From AC-56 sp963798705 (GTDB lineage: Bacteria > Actinomycetota > Thermoleophilia > Solirubrobacterales > 70-9): a DNA stretch of 64,000 bases. Below, piece by piece: positions 18,160-26,743 of this stretch. Location: contig CAWCTW010000003.1 in NCBI GenBank assembly GCA_963798705.1, positions 62,001-126,000 of the forward strand, read 5' to 3'. The position numbers and the translations under genes are program-made. The notes beneath the pieces are model-generated. The model was given only the letters and a program-made list of their open reading frames with translations. It made no database searches and had not been told where the DNA came from. Numbering within the stretch: the first letter of the stretch is position 1; each line of letters begins with the position of its first letter.

Positions 18160-18446
18160 CGGCAGCGGAGGAATGCACGCAGAGCCGTTCGTCGTTCCCT
18201 GGCGCGATTGCGACGCGGTTCACCGAACCGCTAACGGATCCGGCCCGGTGCCGGCTTCGGCGCGCGAGCCGTATCAAAGCGCTTCGCCGGGAGCGAATCG
18301 GGCGGTTGATCCCACGAGACGTTGGGTGATGTCATTGCGAGAGCAAGTCTGCCTCGGGAGCTGGATCGAGCCATGTGCGAATGCCCACCGAGGCGGTGGC
18401 TGGGTCCGGGCTACCCGCCGCGGGCGGGCCAACTGTTGCGTCTGGG
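18160..18446. other. Non-coding gap before amidase remnant
   Basis: 287 bp with only shadow frames; no RNA gene or repeat recognised. Confidence 0.4.
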
Positions 18447-18858
18447 TCACATGGACCCCGTTGCGCGGGGCGGTGACCACCCGCCGAATGCCCGCTCGAG
18501 CGCGAGCGCGACGGCGATCGCCACGTGATCCCTATGCGGCCCGGCCGCAACCTGGACGCCGAGCGGCAGGCCAGTCCGGCTCACCCCGAGTGGCACCTCG
18601 GTGACGGAAGCCCAGCCAGGCAGATTCGAGCGCCGGTCGGCGAGTGACCAGAGCCGCAGGGGGACGGTGTGCTGTCCCGGGATCTGACGACGTCGCGGAG
18701 CCTGAGGGTTCGACTCCGCCGGCCTGCAGAACGGATGCGAGCGTGAGCTTGCCGCCATCGCTCAGGGTGGCGAGGCTCGGCTCGAGCATCGTTCGCATCT
18801 GCGGGATCTCGACCTGCTCGATCCGCGCCCCGGCGGCGGCCAACGCCTCAAGTTCCAC
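18447..18858 (-). pseudogene. Amidase (GatA-like) C-terminal remnant
   Basis: Two frames together give the tail of an amidase-signature enzyme: L-E-A-L-A-A-A-G-A-R-I-E-Q-V-E-I-P in one frame (18858 side), then, after a frame change near 18700, L-P-G-W-A-S-V-T-E-V-P-L-G and G-L-P-L-G-V-Q-V to a stop at 18447. The catalytic Lys-Ser-Ser part is gone. It is a fossil gene between the transporter and the P-type ATPase. Confidence 0.75.
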
Positions 18859-18916
18859 GAGCTACGGGACAAGCTCGCGTGACAAGTTGACCGACCGCAT
18901 GGAATCCTGACGCAGC

Positions 18917-21649
18917 TTGGGCCCTCTTCGCGACCAACGTCTCGACGAAGCCCCCACGGGGTCGCCCGGAGGCGACGCCGCCGCGGCGCCCTGGGCGCAG
19001 ACAGTCGATGCGGCCCTCTCCGAGCTGGCGACTACCTCGCAAGGCCTTGCAAGCTCGGAAGTGGAGCGTCGTCTTGAAGCCCATGGACGCAACGAGCTTC
19101 ACGAGGAACGCGGGATCCGCCCGGCGACGATCTTGCTGCGCCAGTTCCGCAGCCCGTTGATCTACATCCTGCTGGCGGCGGCCGCGGTCACGATTGCGCT
19201 CGACGAGTACGTGGACGCCGCCGTGATCGGGGCAGTGCTCGTCTTCAACGCGGTTGTTGGCTTCTTTCAGGAGTACCGGGCGGAGCGCTCACTCGAGGCG
19301 CTTCGGCGACTGGCGAGGACCCGGGCGCGTGTGATGCGCGATGGGCGCGAACGAGAGGTGGATGCGAGCGAGCTCGTGCCCGGCGACGTCGTCCTTGTCG
19401 AGGCCGGATCGAAGGTCCCGGCCGACTGCCGCGTTCTGCACGCAACGGCGCTCGAGGCGGATGAGTCGCTCCTGACCGGCGAGTCGGTGACGGTCGCAAA
19501 GAGAAGCGATCCGGTGGAGGCGGAGGCGGCGGTCGCCGATCGCCACAACATGCTCTTCATGGGCACGGTCGCGACACGGGGTCACGCGCGCGCGGTGGTC
19601 TCCGCGACCGGCGGCGCTACCGAGCTCGGTCAGGTGGCTGGCGCGGTGCAGCGGATCGCACCCGGCCAGACGCCCCTTCAGCAGCGCATGGGGCGGTTCA
19701 CGCGCCTGGTCGGGGCCTGGGCCCTGGCAAGCTCTGTTCTCGGATTCGCGCTGGGGGCGTTCCATGGCGAGGAGCTCTCGGAGCTCTTCCGGGCGATGGT
19801 CGCGCTGGCGGTCGCGGCGCTCCCGGAAGGCCTCCCCATCGTGCTCACGATCACGCTGGCGATCAGCGTGAGCCGCATGGCGCGCCGTGGGGCGATTGTC
19901 CGCCGGCTGCCGGCCGTCGAGACGCTCGGCAGCTGCTCGGTGATCGGGTCGGACAAGACCGGCACCCTCACCCAGAACCGGATGACGGTGGAGAGGATGT
20001 TCTGCGGCGGCGATCGCTTCCAAGTGACTGGGAGCGGATACCTGGCGCGAGGCGAGATCCTCCAGCGTGGCAGGCCTGCTTCCGTTGACGAAGGCTCGCC
20101 GCTCGAAGTGACCCTGCGAGCCGCGGCGCTCGCCAACGAAGCATCGCTGGCCGAGCGCGATGGCGAGCCGGACGCGAAGGGCGACCCGACCGAGGTCGCG
20201 TTGCTCGTCTCGGCTGCCAAGGCCGGCATGTTCAAGGACGAGCTCGAGGACCGCTTTCCGCGCCTCGCGGACATCCCGTTCGACCCCGAGCGCCGCTATT
20301 CCGCCACCTTCAACCACCACGACGGCCAGACGCTCGTCTTTGTGAAGGGCGCTCCGGAGCAGGTTCTCGACATGTGCGTAGACGTCGCCGGCTCGGGTGG
20401 ACTTGACCGCGAGCAGATCCTCGACGAGGCCCATGCGATGGCGCGCGATGGCCTGCGTGTGCTCGCGATGGCCTGTCGAAACCTTTGGCGGCTGGACCCG
20501 GGCACAGACGTCGTGCGCGAGCACCCCACCGGTCTGACGTTCCTGGGCCTCCAGGGGATGATGGACCCCCCGCGCGAGGAAGCGCTGGAAGCGGTCGCCG
20601 GCTGTCAACGAGCCGGTATCCGCGCGGTGATGATTACCGGCGATCACGCCACCACGGCGCTTGCCATTGCGACCAAGTTGGGAATCGCTGGCGCGGACGA
20701 GCGCGCGGCCACCGGCCGCGAGCTCGATAGCTGCACGGACGCGGACCTGGAGCATCTCGTCGGCGAGGTGTCCGTCTACGCGCGCGTGTCACCGGAGCAC
20801 AAGCTTCGGCTCGCTCGGGCGCTTCAGCGGCGCGGGAACGTGGTTGCGGTCACCGGAGACGGCGTCAACGACGCGCCGGCGCTGAAGCAGGCCGACATCG
20901 GCGCCGCGATGGGGCGCTCCGGCACCGACGTCGCCAAGGAGGCCGCCGACATGGTGATTACCGACGACAACTTCGCGACCATCTTCGCTGCGGTGGGAGA
21001 GGGCAGGGTCGCGTTCGACAACGTCCGCAAGACGACCTTCTTCCTGATCTCCGGGAACGTCGCCGCGGTGCTTGCGGTCCTGACGAGCCTCACCGGTGGA
21101 TTCGCCCTGCCCTTCGTCGCGGTGCAGCTGCTGTGGCTGAACCTGGTGACGAATGGCGTGCAGGACATCGCGCTCGCGTTCGAGCCTGGGGAGAAGCACT
21201 TGATCGACCGTCGCCCACGCCCCCCGCAAGAGGGTGTTGTGTCCGCCGTGCTGTGGGAGCGAACTGCGATCGCCGCCGTGGTCATGGCCGCGGGAACGCT
21301 GCTCATGTTTCATCTGCAGCTCGATAACGGCGCCAACCTCGACGAGGCACGCTCGGTGGCGCTCACGACCATGGTCATCTTCCAGGCGCTCCACGTGGGC
21401 AACTCCCGCTCCGAGACGCTGTCGGCGTTCGCCAAGAGCCCGTTCAGCAACCGCTTTCTGTTCGTCGGCACGCTGGGGGCGGTGGCGATCCAGGTGGCGG
21501 CCCTCTACCTCCCGTTCACGCAGTTCGCGCTCAGGCTGGAGCCGATCGCGTTTCGGACCTGGATCGAGATCTTGGCGATCTCGTTGAGCGTGATCGCCGT
21601 CGTGGAGCTCCACAAGGCCGCGCGCTCGCGCTGGCCGATCGCCGGGTGA
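18917..21649 (+). CDS. Cation-transporting P-type ATPase (P2 type)
   Basis: 910 residues with the full P2-ATPase order: cation_ATPase_N (about 25-90), actuator with L-T-G-E-S (about 188), the P-E-G-L membrane motif (about 303), phosphorylation site D-K-T-G-T-L-T (Asp346), K-G-A-P-E (about 478) and T-G-D-G-V-N-D-A-P (about 645), then six C-terminal membrane helices. P-E-G-L and the architecture resemble Ca2+- or Na+/K+-type pumps; the transported ion is not certain. Start is TTG 18917; no clear ribosome site. Followed 34 bp later by a universal stress protein. Confidence 0.9.
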   Translation: MGPLRDQRLDEAPTGSPGGDAAAAPWAQTVDAALSELATTSQGLASSEVERRLEAHGRNELHEERGIRPATILLRQFRSPLIYILLAAAAVTIALDEYVDAAVIGAVLVFNAVVGFFQEYRAERSLEALRRLARTRARVMRDGREREVDASELVPGDVVLVEAGSKVPADCRVLHATALEADESLLTGESVTVAKRSDPVEAEAAVADRHNMLFMGTVATRGHARAVVSATGGATELGQVAGAVQRIAPGQTPLQQRMGRFTRLVGAWALASSVLGFALGAFHGEELSELFRAMVALAVAALPEGLPIVLTITLAISVSRMARRGAIVRRLPAVETLGSCSVIGSDKTGTLTQNRMTVERMFCGGDRFQVTGSGYLARGEILQRGRPASVDEGSPLEVTLRAAALANEASLAERDGEPDAKGDPTEVALLVSAAKAGMFKDELEDRFPRLADIPFDPERRYSATFNHHDGQTLVFVKGAPEQVLDMCVDVAGSGGLDREQILDEAHAMARDGLRVLAMACRNLWRLDPGTDVVREHPTGLTFLGLQGMMDPPREEALEAVAGCQRAGIRAVMITGDHATTALAIATKLGIAGADERAATGRELDSCTDADLEHLVGEVSVYARVSPEHKLRLARALQRRGNVVAVTGDGVNDAPALKQADIGAAMGRSGTDVAKEAADMVITDDNFATIFAAVGEGRVAFDNVRKTTFFLISGNVAAVLAVLTSLTGGFALPFVAVQLLWLNLVTNGVQDIALAFEPGEKHLIDRRPRPPQEGVVSAVLWERTAIAAVVMAAGTLLMFHLQLDNGANLDEARSVALTTMVIFQALHVGNSRSETLSAFAKSPFSNRFLFVGTLGAVAIQVAALYLPFTQFALRLEPIAFRTWIEILAISLSVIAVVELHKAARSRWPIAG

Positions 21650-21683
21650 GATCGCCTTCGCCGAATTCGCCAGACTGCCCTCT

Positions 21684-22592
21684 ATGGCATCCCCCGGACC
21701 GATCGTTGTCGGCGTGGAAGGCACGGATCGGTCGGCGGACGCGCTCGTGCTCGCCCTGGTGCTTGCCGATCGGCTCGGCGGCCAGGTGCTGCTCGTTCAC
21801 GCCCACCCGTACGGCCCGCTCATGGGCATCGTCCCCGAGCGCGAATACCGGGCCCTCGTCCGCCAGGTGTTCGACTCCACCTTCCACCAGGTCAAGGAGC
21901 TGATCGGTCGGCGTCACCAGCGCGAGATGCGCGTCATCGCGGCTGACTCGCCTGCCGCGGGAATTCAACAGGTCGCCGCAAACGAGCAGGCTCAGCTGAT
22001 CGTGGTCGGGCCGTCGCGTCGCTCGAGGGTCGGCCGGGTGCGTCCTGGGAGCACCGCAGAGCGCCTGCTCTCGGGGGCGCCCGTGCCTGTGGCCATCGCC
22101 CCCGCCGGCTATGCCCAGGGTCAGCACCGCCTCGGTACTGTCGCCTGTGGCTTCGATGGGTCGGACGAGTCCCGCCTGGCCCTGGATTGGGCGAGCCGGC
22201 TTGCGCAGACCGACGCTGCTCGCCTGCTGGTGGCGTCCGTCCACGCTCCAATCGCATTCGGCCAGATCTCCGTCGGTGGCGCGTTCTCCCCGCGGTCGGC
22301 GAACCGAGCGCTGCGCGACGAGCTCAAGCGCGAGCAGGATGCAGCTCTCGCTGGTCTCGACGTCGAAGCCGAGGCCGTCGTTCGCAGCGGCGATGCGGCG
22401 AGGGCGCTCGTGCGTGCCTCGAAGGACGCCGACGTCCTGGTGATGGGCTCGCGTGGCTACGGGCCATTGCGGGCGATCGTGCTCGGGGGTGTGTCGCAGT
22501 ACGTGGTGCGCCATGCCCACTGTCCGGTGGTTGTCTGCCCGCGCGGCGCGGACGTCGCCGAGGAGCCTGGGAGCCGGAGGCTCAGTACCTGA
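21684..22592 (+). CDS. Universal stress protein, two UspA domains
   Basis: 302 residues with two tandem Usp domains (about 5-140 and 150-290). The second domain has the ATP-binding pattern G-S-R-G-Y-G, nine residues, then G-G-V-S; the first has a variant (G-P-S-R-R-S) that may bind ATP poorly. Tandem Usp proteins in actinobacteria are tied to hypoxia and dormancy. It is probably cotranscribed with the P-type ATPase (34-bp gap). The 3' end overlaps the convergent Vms1-like gene by 11 bp. Confidence 0.88.
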   Translation: MASPGPIVVGVEGTDRSADALVLALVLADRLGGQVLLVHAHPYGPLMGIVPEREYRALVRQVFDSTFHQVKELIGRRHQREMRVIAADSPAAGIQQVAANEQAQLIVVGPSRRSRVGRVRPGSTAERLLSGAPVPVAIAPAGYAQGQHRLGTVACGFDGSDESRLALDWASRLAQTDAARLLVASVHAPIAFGQISVGGAFSPRSANRALRDELKREQDAALAGLDVEAEAVVRSGDAARALVRASKDADVLVMGSRGYGPLRAIVLGGVSQYVVRHAHCPVVVCPRGADVAEEPGSRRLST

Positions 22593-23782
22593 GGAGGGCG
22601 GCCAAGCCACCGCTCGGCGCGAGCGGCGAGGAGTCATCGCCGAGCAACGAGGTCACGCGAGCACCGGCGAGGAGCGCCCTCTCCACCGCCCGCTCGATAA
22701 GCAGCTCTGCGGGCGCATCTTGCAGCACCGCGCGAGCCTGCGGACCGAGGCTGCCAGGTGATAGGCGAGCGGGATCGATGATCAGGTGCTCGACCCGATC
22801 CTCGCCAAGGGCGCTCAGGGTCTCATCTGCGCCGAGGACAGCCAGGTCGCCGGCTTGCGCTCGCTGGACCGCAACCTGCGCGAGCCGGCGGCCCTCACGC
22901 CGTTTGAGCGCCTCGAGGTGAGGCTCGAGCTGCTCCGCGACTTCCGAGGCACGGCGGTCGACGAGATTGAGATCGGTCTCGGCCACCACGGCCGACCCAA
23001 CCCGCCCGGGCAACGCGGCGGCAAAGGCCGCCGCCAACTCGCCCTCACCCGCGATCACGATCCGCTTCCATCCGAGCGCAGCGACCCGGCGGCCCGTCTC
23101 CTGGGCCGTCGTCGCAAGAAACCGCCGACGCCACTCCTCCAGGCGCCGGTCGAACGAGGCTTCGTGGGTCGCCGTCTGCTGGGCGCGAGCTGGATTCGCC
23201 GCTGCGTATGCCTCGTAGCGCCGCCAGTCGCCGAGCGAGAGGTCATACGTGGATGAGTCCGGCTCCTCGACAAGCCCCTGGTCCCAGCTGAGCACCCGGA
23301 CGCGCTCGGTGCCAACGAGCACGAACCCTGTGCGCTCGCCGCGGTCGATTAGCTCGACCAGCGGCCAGATGAGTGGGCGCGTCCCAGACGACGGCGTCGC
23401 TGCGGACCGGGAGCTGAAGCGCGTAGCGCCGATTGAGAGTCTCACTAGGCGTCAGGAACCAGACGAGGCTGCGGCCCCGGGCCCGGCCGTCGAGGCTGCG
23501 AACTCGCGTACGCACCTCCGCCGCCATCTTGCGGCAGGCCCGCCGTTCCTCCCGTGGAGCACGGTGCTCGAGGTGAGCGCCCCACTCGCGCAAGCGGTTG
23601 CCCAGGGCAACGGCCCATCCGGGAGGAGTGCCCCTGTTGGCGGGGTCGCGGGGATCGGTGCGGCAGTACACGCTCAGCACGGGCTCGCCCGGTTCGAGTC
23701 CGGCCAGCTCGCGCGCGAGCGTCAGCGAAAGCACCGTCAGGCCCCGCCTGGATGAGACATGGCCACGTAACGATTCTCGCAT
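22582..23782 (-). pseudogene. Vms1/eRF1-like (baeRF, VLRF1-type) protein, frameshifted
   Basis: Two overlapping frames join into one protein of about 395 residues. The N-terminal frame (23782 to about 23380) has E-P-V-L-S-V-Y-C-R-T-D-P-R-D-P-A-N and Y-A-L-Q-L-P-V-R-S-D; the second (about 23380 to 22582) continues R-P-L-I-W-P-L-V-E-L-I-D-R-G and Y-D-L-S-L-G-D-W-R-R-Y. This is the bacterial eRF1-like family related to Vms1 peptidyl-tRNA hydrolases acting on stalled ribosomes. The join needs a one-base shift near 23376. Whether the break is real or a read error is open. It sits between two Usp genes, on the opposite strand. Confidence 0.75.
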
Positions 23783-23802
23783 CGTGCCCCTCTGCGCACG
23801 GA

Positions 23803-23808
23803 TACGCT
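23803..23808 (+). promoter_or_regulatory. -10 box of a leaderless gene
   Basis: tacgct lies 7 nt before GTG 23816. The stretch ggatacgcttg is nearly identical at 35076-35086, ahead of the LuxR-STAND gene at 35021. Confidence 0.55.
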
Positions 23809-23815
23809 TGACCGC

Positions 23816-24676
23816 GTGCCCCGTGGCGCCTCATCAGCGGAAGAATCGGCCATGCTACCGATCGAGCTCGGCACCGTTATCTGCGGCATCGACTCCTCGC
23901 CGCAGAGCATTGAGGCGTCGCGCCAGGCGATCGCAGTGGCCGACCAGGGAGCCCGCATCTGGGGGTTGTCGGTATGGGATCCCGGGTTCGCTGTGCACGC
24001 CGGCATACACGCATCGACGGTGGCGGTGGACCTGCGGAATCAGGCCGTCACCGCGCTCCGTGGCGCACAGGCGGCCCACCCGGCGCTGGAGCCGCTCCTG
24101 ATCCGGGGCCGCGAGGTGGCCGGGCTCCTGGCGGCGGCCGCGAACTTGGAGGCCGACCTGGTCTCGGTCGGTTCCCATGGCACCTCGCGTCCGGCGGGCA
24201 TCCTGTTTGGCAGCGTCGCGACCGCCATGCTGCACCACGCCCCGTGCTGCGTCCTGATTGCGCGCGAGGTCGATAACGCATCGTTTCCACGAGCGGTGCT
24301 GTGCGCCGGCGACGGGTCGGCCGACTCGCTCGATGCGGCGCGGGTGGCAGGGCGCATAGCGGCCCGGCACGATGCCGCCGCGGTCGCGCTGCACGTCACC
24401 GAGGGGCATCAGGGCGGCGAGGGCATTGCCGAGGAGCTAGCCGCGACGATGCGATTGAGCGGAGCCGACCCGGAGGTCAGGGTGGACAGAGCGTCCGCCG
24501 ACCGCCGCATCGTCGAGGTCGCGGGCGATCTCGAGGCCTCGCTCATCGTCGTCGGTAGTCGTGGGCTAACGGGCCTGAAGGCGCTTGGCAGCGTCAGCGA
24601 GCGAGTGGCACACCGAGCCTCCTGCTCGGTTCTGGTGGTCCGGCGTCCCGCGCATCCGACGCAGGACCGGCTCTGA
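23816..24676 (+). CDS. Universal stress protein, two UspA domains
   Basis: 286 residues from GTG 23816, seven bases after a tacgct -10 box, so probably leaderless. Two Usp domains (about 18-140 and 150-280). Both have the nucleotide loop: V-G-S-H-G-T-S with G-S-V-A-T in the first, V-G-S-R-G-L-T with G-S-V-S-E in the second. A cytosolic stress protein. It is followed 50 bp later by a TerC-family membrane protein, so it belongs to the stress cargo running from 16.9 to 25.7 kb. Confidence 0.88.
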   Translation: MPRGASSAEESAMLPIELGTVICGIDSSPQSIEASRQAIAVADQGARIWGLSVWDPGFAVHAGIHASTVAVDLRNQAVTALRGAQAAHPALEPLLIRGREVAGLLAAAANLEADLVSVGSHGTSRPAGILFGSVATAMLHHAPCCVLIAREVDNASFPRAVLCAGDGSADSLDAARVAGRIAARHDAAAVALHVTEGHQGGEGIAEELAATMRLSGADPEVRVDRASADRRIVEVAGDLEASLIVVGSRGLTGLKALGSVSERVAHRASCSVLVVRRPAHPTQDRL

Positions 24677-24726
24677 GAGCGCCCGGCCGGCACATGCCCC
24701 TTAGCCAACCGGGCTAGTCGGGGACC

Positions 24727-25728
24727 GTGCTCGAGGTCACTCCGGCGGCGTGGGCGGCGACCATCGGCCTGATCCTCGGCCTGCTCGCCATCGACCTGCT
24801 GGTTGCGGGCGCGCGACCGCACGCGGTGGGCTTCCGAGAGGCGATCGCCTGGTCCCTCTTCTACGTCGGCGTCGCCCTCGCCTTCGGGATTGTGTTCGCG
24901 GCGGTGTCCGGGTGGAAGTTCGGCACCGAGTACTTCGCCGGCTACATCGTCGAGAAGAGCCTGTCGGTCGACAACCTCTTCGTATTCGTGATCATCATGG
25001 GGAGGTTCGCGGTCCCGAGCGAGTATCAGCATCGCGTGCTGACGTTCGGCATCGTCGCCGCGCTCCTCATGCGCGCGGTATTCATCTCACTCGGGGCCGC
25101 GCTCTTGTCCGTGTTCTCCTTCGCGTTCCTTCTGTTCGGCTTGCTGCTGCTCTTCACCGCCGTCCAGCTCTTCCGCCACCGCAACGAGGACCCGGCGGTG
25201 GACGACAACGTGGTGGTCATCATCGCCCGGCGGGTTCTGCCCCTCACCGACCGCTACGCCGGCGGGAGACTGGTCACGCGCATCGGGGAACGGCGGATGT
25301 TCACGCCGCTCGTCTTGGTCCTGTTGGCGATCGGGACCACCGACGTCCTCTTCGCGCTGGATTCGATTCCGGCCGTCTTCGGCGTCACCGAGGAGGCGTT
25401 CATCGTGTTCACCGCGAACGCCTTCGCGCTCCTCGGGCTGCGGGCTCTCTACTTCCTGGTGTCGGGCCTGCTCGATCGGATCGTCTACCTCTCCACCGGC
25501 CTGTCGGTCATCCTCGGGTTCATCGGCCTGAAGCTCGTGCTCCACTTCCTGCACAAGCAGGAAGACGCTATTCCCGAGGTCTCGATCGGCCTCTCGCTGG
25601 CCGTCATCGTGGGTGTGCTCACCGTGACCATCGCGGCGAGCCTCATCAAGGCGCGGCGCGACCCGAGAGCGCGCGCCCACGCGGGTTCCCTCCGTCGCAC
25701 TGCGCAGCAAGCTCATGAGCCGCGCTGA
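24727..25728 (+). CDS. TerC family integral membrane protein
   Basis: 333 residues with about nine hydrophobic segments and the TerC signatures: S-L-S-V-D-N-L-F-V-F at about 78-87 and a second acidic motif, A-L-D-S-I-P-A-V-F, at about 215-223. These paired acidic residues in membrane helices are thought to handle metal ions (Mn2+ export and metallation in TerC/Alx proteins). Start GTG 24727. A C-terminal basic tail is cytosolic. It is the last gene of the stress/metal cluster; the neighbour downstream is convergent. Confidence 0.88.
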   Translation: MLEVTPAAWAATIGLILGLLAIDLLVAGARPHAVGFREAIAWSLFYVGVALAFGIVFAAVSGWKFGTEYFAGYIVEKSLSVDNLFVFVIIMGRFAVPSEYQHRVLTFGIVAALLMRAVFISLGAALLSVFSFAFLLFGLLLLFTAVQLFRHRNEDPAVDDNVVVIIARRVLPLTDRYAGGRLVTRIGERRMFTPLVLVLLAIGTTDVLFALDSIPAVFGVTEEAFIVFTANAFALLGLRALYFLVSGLLDRIVYLSTGLSVILGFIGLKLVLHFLHKQEDAIPEVSIGLSLAVIVGVLTVTIAASLIKARRDPRARAHAGSLRRTAQQAHEPR

Positions 25729-25812
25729 CCGTTGAGTAGGTCCGCGTCGCGGACGATCACCGACTGTCTGGCGCGTTGATCCGGCGGGGTCCCGCGACAG
25801 GATCGGTCGTCC

Positions 25813-26238
25813 CTAGCGGTGGCGGTCGTACTTCAACAAGCCGGCAGCCTTAAGAGCCTCCTCCTCCGACTGATACGCGTGCCAGTGGACGATCTCTTCG
25901 CCGCGAAACTTGAAGAGCCAGGCCAGTGGGAGGTCGAACTCAATGCCCGAGTGCCGCGCCGTCGCGCGGAAGCGGTGGACGGACACCACGCACCTACCCG
26001 CGTCGATGACTCGCTCTAACTCGATGCTGTGCGCCTCGTAGGGCTCGAGCCAGACACGCCCCGCATGGCCGATTGCCTGCCGGCCCCGGTACACCTCGCC
26101 AATGTGGTCAGGCAAGACCTCGTCCGCATACGTGACGTCGGGGGCTAGGAAAGGACAATCAAGCTCGCCCCGGCTCAGCGCCTCAGAGTCGAACGTCTCG
26201 AGATAGGCACGAAGCTTCTCGACGTTTTCCCGTGACAC
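25813..26238 (-). CDS. SnoaL-like nuclear transport factor 2 family protein
   Basis: 141 residues from GTG 26238 (V-S-R-E-N-V-E-K-L-R-A-Y). The open frame extends to 26421 but only shadow sequence lies there. Cone-fold features: A-P-D-V-T-Y-A-D-E, G-R-Q-A-I, a central R-V-I-D-A-G, and H-W-H-A-Y-Q-S near the end. The sequence gagatactgc ends 4 nt before the start, and the same sequence precedes the related gene at 48325. Ligand unknown. One of three M-S-x-E-N-V-E proteins in the window. Confidence 0.8.
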   Translation of the reverse strand: MSRENVEKLRAYLETFDSEALSRGELDCPFLAPDVTYADEVLPDHIGEVYRGRQAIGHAGRVWLEPYEAHSIELERVIDAGRCVVSVHRFRATARHSGIEFDLPLAWLFKFRGEEIVHWHAYQSEEEALKAAGLLKYDRHR

Positions 26239-26405
26239 CGGCGCAGTATCTCGCGGTCGGGAACGTGTCGCATCCGGTGCGAGGGAGCATTTCCACCTCG
26301 GCACTCGATGGGCCCGCTCTGGACGACGAGCGAGAGGGACAGAGTGCGCCGGGCTGACGCCTCCTCTCGTGCGTGAGGACAGCGCTGAACTACCCGCCGC
26401 CGCGC

Positions 26406-26427
26406 ACCGGGATCGCTGCAAACAAAT
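26406..26427 (+). repeat. Dispersed repeat, left half only (copy E)
   Basis: The stretch ggatcgctgcaaacaaataa matches the left half of the repeats at 47850, 48428 and 49337; the right half is missing. Confidence 0.6.
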
Positions 26428-26743
26428 AAGGCTCTCCTGGCGTTTCCGTGGGCCGTTGAGCGCCTGAGCCTGCCGAGAGCGCCTGCAACGAGGCGGGTTC
26501 GAGCCCTCCGGGCGCCACTCGGAACTTGCGCAGGTCGTGACGGCTCCGTTGACCCCCGCGGACGTCCGAAGATCCGAGACCGGTGATGGCAGCGAGGGAG
26601 AACGCGCTGCAAACGACCTGGTTCAGGTTTCGGCCGCGAGCGCGACCCGGACCCTGGCGACCACTGGCCCGGCATCTGCGACCGAAACGACCCACGGAAA
26701 CCCGAGGAGACCCACATGCAACGGCAGGGCGAAGAACTACGGG
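26428..26743. other. Non-coding gap before SARP regulator stop
   Basis: 316 bp. A ggttcgagccc-like stretch at about 26498 recalls a tRNA T-arm, but no cloverleaf forms. Nothing else seen. Confidence 0.4.

Noticed and set aside
26480..26520. A tRNA-like ggttcgagccc stretch
   Set aside because: No anticodon arm, D-arm or matching acceptor stem could be folded around it.
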